From JAWOJF01 sp046481785 (GTDB taxonomy: Bacteria; Bacteroidota; Ignavibacteria; Ignavibacteriales; Ignavibacteriaceae): a stretch of DNA of 26,132 nt. The notes beneath the pieces are model-generated. The model was not told where the DNA came from. It did not search any database and worked only from the letters and a program-made list of their open reading frames with translations. The position numbers and the translations under genes are program-made. The stretch covers positions 1 to 26,132 of the forward strand of contig JAWOJF010000260.1 of the NCBI GenBank assembly GCA_046481785.1, read 5' to 3'. Shown here in pieces: positions 1 through 6,643 of the stretch. Each line of letters begins with the position of its first letter. Within the stretch, counting starts at the first letter, position 1.

Positions 1-38
1 AACTCAGCCTTAACTTCACAAGGAGAAGATATCAATTG

Positions 39-58
39 CCACGACTTTTAAGTCGTGG
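39..58. repeat. Palindrome family A, copy 1
   Basis: Perfect 9-bp arms ccacgactt / aagtcgtgg with a 2-nt centre. It shares the outer 7 bp of each arm (ccacgac...gtcgtgg) with the element at 138-157, while the core differs, so it looks like a member of a dispersed palindromic repeat family of REP type. It is not followed by a T-run, so it is not an obvious terminator. Confidence 0.8.
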
Positions 59-78
59 GAGAAAACAATTAGCATGGA

Positions 79-116
79 GGCTTTAGCCACAATTTGCCTT
101 AATTGTGGCTAAAGCC
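79..116. repeat. Palindrome family B, copy 1
   Basis: Perfect 16-bp arms (ggctttagccacaatt and its complement) around a 6-nt loop. Each arm contains a smaller hairpin, ggct-tt-agcc. The design matches 253-294: the same ggctttagcc outer part, aatt at the loop edge and a 6-nt loop. Two base pairs in the middle of the stem differ in a compensated way, so pairing is kept although the sequence diverges. Confidence 0.85.
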
Positions 117-137
117 AAAAATATTTGGAATCCTAAA

Positions 138-157
138 CCACGACATAAATGTCGTGG
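138..157. repeat. Palindrome family A, copy 2
   Basis: Perfect 9-bp arms ccacgacat / atgtcgtgg with a 2-nt centre. It keeps the outer ccacgac...gtcgtgg of copy 1 but has a different 6-nt core, again with pairing preserved. Confidence 0.8.
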
Positions 158-252
158 CAATAAATAAACAGTCTATTTCAAGGAGAAGACATTTAAATTA
201 TTAGTTGTGCAACACTCCCTTCAGCCTGGGGGTCATGAGATAAGATTATACA

Positions 253-294
253 GGGCTTTAGCCCTGAATTAGCTTCAATTCAGGGCTAAAGCCC
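253..294. repeat. Palindrome family B, copy 2
   Basis: Perfect 18-bp arms (gggctttagccctgaatt and its complement) around a 6-nt loop. It is the longest inverted repeat in the window. An inner gggct-tt-agccc hairpin is present in each arm. It is homologous in design to 79-116. Confidence 0.88.
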
Positions 295-528
295 CCGTTA
301 TGGTTCTTTAGGCTCCCCCATATTAAAACATGGGGTTAATCAATAAAATTAATATTTATTCCTCAGTCTTTAATTTTTACACAATCTCTTCGGAGGAAAG
401 GGCGTAGGATCATATTAAAACCTTTAATAATCATGCTAACTAAAAAATGAAAATATATTCACTCAAATTGACTTTTGGGACAGCCTCTTGCTCTTTTGTT
501 TGTTTTATGCTTTAAATATTACATCCCT

Positions 529-553
529 CTGGGATTTCAGAACTAAATCCCAG
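529..553. repeat. Inverted repeat, ctgggattt arms
   Basis: Perfect 9-bp arms ctgggattt / aaatcccag with a 7-nt loop. No T-run follows on either strand. It is probably another dispersed palindrome and does not share sequence with families A or B. Confidence 0.6.
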
Positions 554-620
554 TGTTAATTTTAAGATTAGGTGATAAAGCGGCGGTGTTAATCCCCCTC
601 GTCCGCCTATGGCGAACATT

Positions 621-642
621 TCCCCCTTTGGGAAAAGGGGGA
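621..642. repeat. Inverted repeat, tcccccttt arms
   Basis: Perfect 9-bp arms tcccccttt / aaaggggga with a 4-nt loop, 17 bp past the stop codon of the alkaline phosphatase. Just to its left, gtccgcctatggcgaac (601-617) is a second, imperfect dyad. On the phosphatase strand the hairpin could slow transcription, but there is no T-run after it, so I do not call a terminator. Confidence 0.55.
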
Positions 643-658
643 CTTATGGAATATATAT

Positions 659-1777
659 CTAAAACTTCACTGTTTCATCAATCAAATTAATCAGCATTCT
701 GCCAATCATAAAATTATCCTGTACGCCCCGGAAAAGCTCTTCGCCGGGACCTTTGGAAAATACCGGAACCATTGTTGCTGTATGACCTTTTGAAACGAAC
801 TTTAACTCTATATCATCACCATTAAGAGTGCCGCCAGTTATGGCTGCCCCGCCGGTTTCATGATCCGCGGTTACAAGTATCAGTGTAGATGGATTTTTTT
901 CTGCAAAGCCTAATGCTGTATTAACAGCAGTATTAAAATCTTTCAGCTCGGAAATAGCGCGGTCTTCATCATTATCATGTCCCGCCCAGTCAATTTGTGA
1001 GCCTTCAATCATTAATACAAATCCATTTTCATTTTGGCTTAGGGCAGTTAATGCAGCTTCGGTTAATTGTCCTAATGTATAATCCCTGTCGCATGCATGA
1101 GGGAGAGATTCCTTTTCAAGCAGCGCATAAAATTTATTTGAGGGTGCAGCTTTAAGAAAGTCATCAGCATCATCAAAATAATCATACCCGGTGGATTTTA
1201 TTTTTTCAACCAGGTTCAGCCCGTCTTCTCTCCTGCCGCCATCCTGCTTAGTTGTAAAAAAACCATAACCTCCGCCCAGAACCACCTCAAGATCAAGATC
1301 AAGAAAATCATGGGCAATTTCTATTTCATTTTTCCTGCTTATTTCATGTGCCACAAAAGATGCCGGTGTTGCATGAGTAACCGAACTTGTTGAAACTACT
1401 CCTGTGGACATATTAAGTTTTTCTGCAATTTCCATAATATTTAATAACGGTTTATTCTCAGGGGTTACGCCAATATAGCCGTTATTTGTTCTATGTCCGG
1501 TAGAAAGTACAGTACCGCCGGCGGCAGAATCCGTAATTAAATTGTCTGCAGAGCAGGTGACTGAAAAACCCGATGAACTAAATTTTCTGTAGGGATCATT
1601 TTCTAATGCAAGAACAGAGGCACTAATATAGGTGGGGCCCATTCCATCCCCTATTAAAATAATTATATTCTTTGGTTTGTTTGCCGCGGCGGGGTTGTTT
1701 CCGGGCGGGTCTGCCTGCTGTGCAAAGCCCGCAGTTATTAAAAGTAAATAAAAGCAGGCAATGCGAAAAGCGTTCAC
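659..1777 (-). CDS. Secreted alkaline phosphatase (PhoA superfamily)
   Basis: Periplasmic or secreted phosphomonoesterase that releases phosphate from organic esters. The 372-aa protein starts with a signal peptide (residues 1-20, hydrophobic core YLLLITAGF, cleavage near AQQ). Family landmarks are present in order: IGDGMG with metal ligand D44; TDSAAGG with nucleophile S84; the HATPAS block and R148, matching the phosphate-binding Arg; IEGSQIDWAGHDND (E258, D263, H267); TADHETGG (D305, H306); and GHTATMVPVF (H332). All metal ligands and the nucleophile are there, so it should be active. At 372 aa it is shorter than E. coli PhoA and lacks long insertions. The start is GTG: no in-frame ATG exists before residue 46 and only this start includes the signal peptide. 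GGAGG lies 4 nt upstream, inside the aminotransferase gene, whose TAG stop overlaps it (TAGTG), implying translational coupling. Confidence 0.95.
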   Translation of the reverse strand: MNAFRIACFYLLLITAGFAQQADPPGNNPAAANKPKNIIILIGDGMGPTYISASVLALENDPYRKFSSSGFSVTCSADNLITDSAAGGTVLSTGHRTNNGYIGVTPENKPLLNIMEIAEKLNMSTGVVSTSSVTHATPASFVAHEISRKNEIEIAHDFLDLDLEVVLGGGYGFFTTKQDGGRREDGLNLVEKIKSTGYDYFDDADDFLKAAPSNKFYALLEKESLPHACDRDYTLGQLTEAALTALSQNENGFVLMIEGSQIDWAGHDNDEDRAISELKDFNTAVNTALGFAEKNPSTLILVTADHETGGAAITGGTLNGDDIELKFVSKGHTATMVPVFSKGPGEELFRGVQDNFMIGRMLINLIDETVKF

Positions 1778-2862
1778 TAAGCCTCCACGTTTTCTTTATT
1801 AACAAAAGTAAGCCAGTTATATTTATCCTCGCTTACACCGTATTGTATAGATGTAATTTCATCAAATAATTTCAGGGCAAGATCGCCGGGTTGTCCCCCG
1901 TTAAATGTCATTTCATCTTTTTTAAAAGTAAGCCATCCTACTGAAGATATAACCGCGGCTGTGCCTGTGCCGAATATTTCCAGTACGTTTCCTTTTTTAT
2001 ATTCATCAACAACTTCAGTTATTGAAACCTGTCTTTCCACAGGATTCATATTCCATCCTTTTAATATCTGAAGAACAGAATCTCTTGTAACTCCCGGGAG
2101 AATACTTCCGTTTAATTTTGGAGTAACAATTTCATTTTTAAACCTTATAAAAATGTTCATCGTTCCTACTTCTTCAATATACTTTTGTTCAACACCATCA
2201 AGCCATAGTACCTGTGTAAATCCTTTTTTATGTGCTTCTTCACTTGCAAGCAGACTTGCAGCATAGTTGGCAGCAGTTTTAGCATCACCTATTCCTTTAC
2301 GCACTGCTCTAACATAATCATCCTGTGCCAGTATTTTAACGGGTTTAAATCCTTCCGGATAATATGCTCCCACAGGTGAAAGAAGAAAAATAAGCTTATA
2401 ATTTTTTGAGGGCTTTACGCCTAAAAAGGGATCATTACCAAAAATAAAAGGACGAATATAGAGCGACTCGCCTTTTGTAGCAGGTATCCAGTCCTTTTCT
2501 ATATTTATCAGCTCAAGTAATGCCTGCAGCATAAAGGTTGTATCAACCGGCGGTATACATAATTTTTTTGCTGAATTATTTAACCTTGCAAGATGTTTTT
2601 CCGGCCTGAAAATAACCACTTCATCATTTTCTGTTCTGAAGGCTTTTAATCCCTCAAAAATAGCTTGTCCGTAATGTATGAACATAGTACCCGGATGCAT
2701 GGAAAGATCAGAAAGAGGTTTGATGACGGCATTGTGCCAGCCATTTTCGGGAGAGTAATCCATTTCAAAGACATGATCTGTAAAATGTAACCCAAATCCT
2801 GGATTTTCAGGAATAACAACCTTGTCAGTTCTTTTCTTTAGATGATAGTTTATTTTTTGCAT
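1777..2862 (-). CDS. ilvE: Branched-chain amino acid aminotransferase (class IV, PLP)
   Basis: Transfers the amino group between glutamate and Leu/Ile/Val keto acids in the cytoplasm, in the last step of branched-chain amino acid synthesis or the first of breakdown. The 361-aa length and sequence fit the longer BCAT group rather than the roughly 300-aa E. coli type. The PLP lysine is K195 in GDAKTAANYAASL, EEVGTMNIF (230-238) contacts the cofactor, and the LPGVTR and FGTGTAAVISSVG blocks form the active-site and phosphate-cup loops. FEGLKAFR (69-76) is also typical. The ATG start has only a weak Shine-Dalgarno sequence. The gene overlaps the phosphatase by one base and so shares its mRNA. A terminator-like hairpin and possible small RNA lie 140-220 nt upstream on the same strand and may control it. 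Confidence 0.95.
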   Translation of the reverse strand: MQKINYHLKKRTDKVVIPENPGFGLHFTDHVFEMDYSPENGWHNAVIKPLSDLSMHPGTMFIHYGQAIFEGLKAFRTENDEVVIFRPEKHLARLNNSAKKLCIPPVDTTFMLQALLELINIEKDWIPATKGESLYIRPFIFGNDPFLGVKPSKNYKLIFLLSPVGAYYPEGFKPVKILAQDDYVRAVRKGIGDAKTAANYAASLLASEEAHKKGFTQVLWLDGVEQKYIEEVGTMNIFIRFKNEIVTPKLNGSILPGVTRDSVLQILKGWNMNPVERQVSITEVVDEYKKGNVLEIFGTGTAAVISSVGWLTFKKDEMTFNGGQPGDLALKLFDEITSIQYGVSEDKYNWLTFVNKENVEA

Positions 2863-3004
2863 AGGAACCAGCCTTAATATAAAATTATTTCAACAGGATA
2901 TTACGGAAATTTAAGGAAATTTTAAAGGGGATGGCGATGAGCGGATATTAATATATCGTTAAATGGTGTTCTGCAACAGCCTTTGTAAAGCGGCTTGTTT
3001 AAAC

Positions 3005-3081
3005 TAAAAAGTGCCCGGTGGAGGGCTACCGGGCATTCAACAAGATTCATTAAGGGGGGGTAGAACTTAATGAATCAGAAC
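3005..3081 (-). ncRNA. Candidate structured small RNA or leader with C-rich loop
   Basis: Downstream of the promoter-like sequence at 3117-3087, the predicted transcript of about 75 nt is nearly all structure. The first hairpin has perfect 11-bp arms gattcattaag / cttaatgaatc (3076-3066 and 3054-3044) and an 11-nt loop, ttctacccccc, with a C run. A short linker and the terminator hairpin at 3035-3012 follow. There is room for neither a leader peptide nor an ORF. C-rich loops in Firmicute small RNAs are known to pair with Shine-Dalgarno sequences, so that is one possible role. The other is a premature-termination leader of ilvE. I recognise no named RNA family. Confidence 0.45.
3006..3035 (-). 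terminator. Rho-independent terminator in the ilvE leader region
   Basis: Read on the minus strand, 8-bp arms tgcccggt / accgggca (3035-3028 and 3019-3012) enclose an 8-nt loop and are followed, after one base, by TTTTT (3010-3006). On the plus strand no T-run follows, so the direction is clear. It lies about 143 nt before the aminotransferase ATG and well after the only promoter-like sequence I can see on this strand. Confidence 0.72.
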
Positions 3082-3086
3082 AATAT

Positions 3087-3117
3087 CCAAAATAATATTA
3101 AAGTAAATTATAATCAA
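3087..3117 (-). promoter_or_regulatory. Putative promoter of the candidate RNA / ilvE leader
   Basis: On the minus strand TTG (3117-3115) is followed by exactly 20 nt and then TATTTTGG (3094-3087). This resembles the Bacteroidota consensus TTTG-N19/20-TAnnTTTG with one mismatch in the -7 box. A start about 6 nt later falls at the foot of the first hairpin. Confidence 0.45.
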
Positions 3118-3153
3118 CTTATTTTTATAAGAAATGTACCCCTGTCTAAATAG

Positions 3154-3185
3154 TTTGCAATATTTAGGGACGTAAGTTAAATTGT
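3154..3185 (+). promoter_or_regulatory. Weak promoter candidate for the UspA-antiporter pair
   Basis: TTTG (3154-3157) is followed by 20 nt and then TAAATTGT (3178-3185). Spacing fits the superphylum consensus, but the -7 box has two mismatches to TAnnTTTG. It would give a leader of about 85 nt for the gene at 3277. No better candidate was seen in this gap. Confidence 0.3.
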
Positions 3186-3276
3186 TTTTACTTTTTTTTG
3201 CTATAAAAACCTTTTAGCGGTCAATTTATTAGACGAGTGTTAGTTTATTTCTATCAATACAAATAAGAAATTATAG

Positions 3277-4116
3277 ATGAAACCTGTATTTGAAAAACTT
3301 GGGCTCGCAATAACTTTTTCTCCAACTGGCAGGGCGCTGCTTAAGGAAGTTAAAAGACTAAAGGAACTGTTTGGTGCGTCTTTAGTTCTTATACATGTGG
3401 GGAAAAAGAATAGAGAAACCGAAGAACTTCTTGCCTCAACTGTCAGCCAGGCGGGTATAGATTATAACAGCATAGAAGTGATCTGGTCTGATGGAGATCC
3501 GGGTACGGCAATTATTGAAAGCAGCCGTGATGCCGGGGTGGATCTTTTAATAGCCGGGGCACTTGAAAAAGAAAAGTTTATAAAATATTACCTCGGATCA
3601 GTAGCAAGAAAAATAATGAGAGAAGCTTACTCCTCCACATTAATTTTAACCTCTCCGTCTGAAAACCCTGAAAGTTTTAAAAAATTTTATGTATCGGCAG
3701 ATTTTTCAAAAGCCAGTGAAAAAACAATAATAACATCTTACAACTTCGCACTTCTGGAAAAGGCATCAGAATTTATCCTTATTAAGGATTTCCATCTGCC
3801 CGGGCTTTCCAGCACTGTACTCAGTTCTGGGTCTGCAGAGGAAACTCAGCACGCAAGAGAATACTGGATAAACCAGGAAGAGGGAACAATGAAGCTTTTT
3901 GCAAAGGAGCTTAATCTCTCAGGTATACCTGTTACTGTAAAAGCCCTTTATGGAAAAGAAGGGTGGGAGGCTGGAAATTTTGCGAGGATTAATAATGCCG
4001 ATTTGTTTGCTATTTCTGCGCCGGCAAGAAAGCTTAAATTTCTTGACAGGCTGTTTACGCATGAAGTAGAATATTTGTTTGAAGATCTTCCCGCTAACCT
4101 GCTAATTATCAGATAA
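3277..4116 (+). CDS. Universal stress protein, two UspA domains
   Basis: A 279-aa cytoplasmic protein built of two UspA folds (about 1-127 and 135-279). The first shows the family pattern well: LVLIHVG after strand 2, VDLLIAGALEKEKF and YYLGSVARKI, followed by TLIL. Its ATP loop G-x2-G-x9-G-S reads G94-x2-E97-x9-G107-S108, so one glycine is replaced. The second domain has ADLFAISAPARKLKF but lacks the G-S step, so it probably does not bind nucleotide. Nine bp separate its stop from the antiporter start, so the two are surely cotranscribed. UspA proteins are often partners or regulators of transporters, so a regulatory role on the antiporter is a fair inference. Confidence 0.85.
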   Translation: MKPVFEKLGLAITFSPTGRALLKEVKRLKELFGASLVLIHVGKKNRETEELLASTVSQAGIDYNSIEVIWSDGDPGTAIIESSRDAGVDLLIAGALEKEKFIKYYLGSVARKIMREAYSSTLILTSPSENPESFKKFYVSADFSKASEKTIITSYNFALLEKASEFILIKDFHLPGLSSTVLSSGSAEETQHAREYWINQEEGTMKLFAKELNLSGIPVTVKALYGKEGWEAGNFARINNADLFAISAPARKLKFLDRLFTHEVEYLFEDLPANLLIIR

Positions 4117-4125
4117 TATATTTTT

Positions 4126-5802
4126 ATGCAGTTAAATTCCGGACAAGTAGTAATATTTCTGTTAAGCATAAGCTTAATGCTGCTTTTTGCCAAGCTGCTG
4201 GGGGAGTTGTTTACAAAAATCAAACAGCCTGCTATCATTGGTGAAATTTTGGCTGGTATAATTCTGGGGCCAACTGTCTTCGGAATGATCTCTCCCGATG
4301 CTTTTAAGTTTCTTTTTCCACAGGGAAATGAAGTAAGTATTGCACTTGAAGGTATTGTAACTCTTGCTGTTGTAATGCTGCTGCTGGTTTCCGGCATTGA
4401 GGTTGATCTTTCTACTGTTCTTAAGCAGGGAAAAACCGCTGTCTATACCGGCATAATGGGAATTTTAGTCCCTTTTATTCTGGGCTTTGGTTTTTCTTTT
4501 CTCTTTCCCGGGCTAATGGGTATACAGGATACTCAAATGAAATTTGTTTTTGCACTCTTTATGGGAACTGCTCTTTCAATTTCTGCATTGCCCGTAATTG
4601 CTAAAACATTAATGGACCTGAAAATTTTTAATACCAATATTGGTTCTGTTATAATTTCTGCAGCTATGTTTAATGACCTGATTGGCTGGCTTATATTTTC
4701 CATTATTCTTGGTATGATTGGCGGCGAAGCGCATGGTATGAGTTTTGCGCAAACTTTAACCCTCACCCTTGTGTTTATTGCATTTACTCTGATCTTTGTA
4801 AGAAAAATATTCCACCGGATTCTCCCGTGGCTGCAAAAAAACTTATCTTTTCCGGGCGGTACATTAAATGTTATACTTATTCTGGGATTTATCGGCGCGG
4901 CATTTACTGAGTTTATAGGAGTGCATGCAATATTCGGTGCATTTATTATCGGCATTGCTGTTGGTGATTCTGCACATCTAAGCGCACGGACCAGGGAAGT
5001 AATAAACCAGTTTGTAACTAATATCTTTGCTCCCTTATTTTTTGTTTCAATAGGGCTAAGGGTAAACTTTGCTGCAAATTTTGATCTTCCGCTTGTTTTA
5101 GTAATACTTGTTTTATCCTTTGCAGGTAAGGTAATCGGATGCGGTCTCGGTGCCAGGTGGTCGGGCATGAGCAGGAGTGATTCTCTTACTATCGGATTTG
5201 GTATGAACTCGCGCGGTACCATGGAGATAATACTCGGCCTGCTTGCTCTTCAGTTTGGGCTGATTCAGGAAACAGTTTTTGTTGCGCTTGTTGTTATGGC
5301 ATTATTAACTTCAATTACAAGTGCACCTATGATGAACTATTTTATAAAAAAAGGAAGAAGATTATCCTTTGCAGAATTGCTCAAACCCGGATTTATTATT
5401 TTTACCGCTTTTGATAAAAAGGAAGAAGTTATTGGTGAACTGGCTTCTCTTATTTCGGAAAATACAGGTATTCTAAAAATAGAAATAATTCAATCTGTTC
5501 TTGAAAGAGAAAAGTTTATTTCAACAGGAACAGGAAATTATCTTGCCATTCCTCATGCAAAATTGAAAATTGATAAACCGGTTATTGCGCTTGCTATCAA
5601 TGAAAGAGGGATCGACTTTCAGTCTGAAGATAAGTTAGCTGCAAGAATAATTATCCTTCTTCTTTCACCTTCTGAGGATAATGAAATACAATTAAGATTA
5701 CTTTCAGAAATTGCAGGAAAATTCAGAGACAGGGAAAAAGTAGAGAAGCTGTTAACTATTGATGATAAAGATAAACTGCTTGAAGAACTTAAGCGGATTT
5801 AA
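4126..5802 (+). CDS. CPA2-type cation/proton antiporter with C-terminal PTS EIIA domain
   Basis: Inner-membrane monovalent cation/H+ exchanger of the Kef/NapA type. Residues 1 to about 407 give roughly 12 membrane segments with family blocks GEILAGIILGPTVFG (39-53), SISALPVIAKTLMDL (151-165), FNDLIGW (182-188), HAIFGAFIIGIAVGD (267-281) and GFGMNSRGTMEIILG (357-371). The ion-binding pair is N183-D184 rather than D-D, a pattern usually linked to electroneutral exchange. Residues about 415-558 match the EIIA fructose/Ntr domain: REKFISTGTGNYLAIPHAK contains the phosphorylatable histidine H477, and IILLLSPSEDNEIQLRLLSEIA follows. Hence transport may be tuned by a PTS phosphorelay, although no EI or HPr gene is in this window. 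A KTN/TrkA-N domain, common in KefB/C, is absent. Confidence 0.92.
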   Translation: MQLNSGQVVIFLLSISLMLLFAKLLGELFTKIKQPAIIGEILAGIILGPTVFGMISPDAFKFLFPQGNEVSIALEGIVTLAVVMLLLVSGIEVDLSTVLKQGKTAVYTGIMGILVPFILGFGFSFLFPGLMGIQDTQMKFVFALFMGTALSISALPVIAKTLMDLKIFNTNIGSVIISAAMFNDLIGWLIFSIILGMIGGEAHGMSFAQTLTLTLVFIAFTLIFVRKIFHRILPWLQKNLSFPGGTLNVILILGFIGAAFTEFIGVHAIFGAFIIGIAVGDSAHLSARTREVINQFVTNIFAPLFFVSIGLRVNFAANFDLPLVLVILVLSFAGKVIGCGLGARWSGMSRSDSLTIGFGMNSRGTMEIILGLLALQFGLIQETVFVALVVMALLTSITSAPMMNYFIKKGRRLSFAELLKPGFIIFTAFDKKEEVIGELASLISENTGILKIEIIQSVLEREKFISTGTGNYLAIPHAKLKIDKPVIALAINERGIDFQSEDKLAARIIILLLSPSEDNEIQLRLLSEIAGKFRDREKVEKLLTIDDKDKLLEELKRI

Positions 5803-5869
5803 AAGACCCGGGAGCAAAGCTTTCCGGTAAATTGGGATGTTAACCTTTAGCGTAATTACGATTCTTAAT

Positions 5870-6643
5870 TTAGAAAAGCAGCATCCAGAGAACGTAGTCT
5901 AAAATTAAAATTAGCGCTGCTGATAATACAAATGAACGTATTGTTGAAAGTCCTACTCCCTCGGCACCCCCTTCAGTTCTGAAACCGATATGACAGCCGA
6001 GCAGTGATGTTACTCCTCCAAAAAAGACCGCCTTAACAAGCCCCGCAATAAAATCTGAAAAGATAAAAAATCTTTTTACAGACTGGAAAAAAACTGCAAA
6101 CGAAACGCCAAGGAAATAATTAGAAACTATGTATGCACCCATAACCGCTATTATGTTTGCAAATACTACAAGTACAGGCATCATTAAAACCGCACCCAGG
6201 AATCTTGGCATTGCAAGATACCTGATTGGACTAATAGCCATGGTTTCCAGTGCATCTATCTGTTCGGTAACCTTCATAGTACCAAGTTCGGCCGCTATTG
6301 ATGCCCCAACCCTTCCTGCTATTACAATGCCGGTAAGTACAGGGCCAAGCTCGGTAATAATAGCTCTGCTTGTAGCACCCCCCAGAAATGAAAGCGGAGC
6401 AATACCCTGTAGTTGGTAAGCTGCCTGCCATGCTGCAACTGCACCGGTAAACACTGCAATTATAATTACAAGCGGAAGCGAATTAACCCCTATATGTTCC
6501 ATCTGGAAGAATATCAAACTCCTGCTTTTGGTTACCATACGGAAGCTCCTGATAATACCAAACAGCAGGGATGTTAGCTGCCCTATCTCCTGGAAAAAAT
6601 CCAGTGTTTTTTTACCGGTTTTCTGTAGAAAGATTTTAATCAT
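5870..6643 (-). CDS. MlaE-family ABC permease (phospholipid transport)
   Basis: Permease subunit of an Mla/Tgd/Mce-type ABC system that moves phospholipids between the inner and outer membranes. The 257-aa protein carries the family signature in full: MEHIGVNSLPLV (48-59), ELGPVLTGIVIAGRVGAS (98-115), the EQIDALETM coupling segment (127-135) that docks the ATPase, and GAEGVG (226-231). Five to six hydrophobic segments are visible. The usual partners, the MlaF ATPase and the MlaD/MCE substrate-binding protein, do not adjoin it: the gene is convergent with the antiporter (67-bp gap) and the 488 bp upstream is empty. Partners must be encoded elsewhere. The ATG start has no Shine-Dalgarno sequence, only AT-rich leader, as is common in Bacteroidota relatives. 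Confidence 0.92.
   Translation of the reverse strand: MIKIFLQKTGKKTLDFFQEIGQLTSLLFGIIRSFRMVTKSRSLIFFQMEHIGVNSLPLVIIIAVFTGAVAAWQAAYQLQGIAPLSFLGGATSRAIITELGPVLTGIVIAGRVGASIAAELGTMKVTEQIDALETMAISPIRYLAMPRFLGAVLMMPVLVVFANIIAVMGAYIVSNYFLGVSFAVFFQSVKRFFIFSDFIAGLVKAVFFGGVTSLLGCHIGFRTEGGAEGVGLSTIRSFVLSAALILILDYVLWMLLF

Larger units (their letters stand above)
19..189. repeat. 11-bp direct repeat bracketing a palindrome cluster
   Basis: The 11-mer caaggagaaga occurs at 19-29 and again at 179-189. Between the copies lie three palindromes (39-58, 79-116, 138-157) and no open frame of note. The spacing of 160 bp with direct repeats at both ends is what a small non-autonomous mobile element with a target-site duplication could look like. 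It could equally be an internal part of a larger mosaic repeat. No terminal inverted repeats directly abut the 11-mers, so the mobile-element reading is weak. Confidence 0.4.

Noticed and set aside
39..294. CRISPR array
   Set aside because: Repeats are palindromes of two kinds with irregular spacing (about 20-95 bp) and no constant direct repeat; no cas genes are present.
3077..3276. Translated leader peptide for classical amino-acid attenuation of ilvE
   Set aside because: The predicted transcript starts at the foot of the first hairpin, and I saw no short frame rich in Leu, Ile or Val codons before the terminator.
4533..5222. 229-aa open frame antisense to the antiporter
   Set aside because: It is a shadow of a strongly supported membrane protein gene; the translated sequence is Pro/Ile/Asn-rich with no domain, and there is no ribosome site.
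5808..5827. Terminator between the antiporter and the MlaE gene
   Set aside because: ccggg...tccgg can form about seven pairs, but two are G-T and no T-run follows on either strand, so support is too weak.
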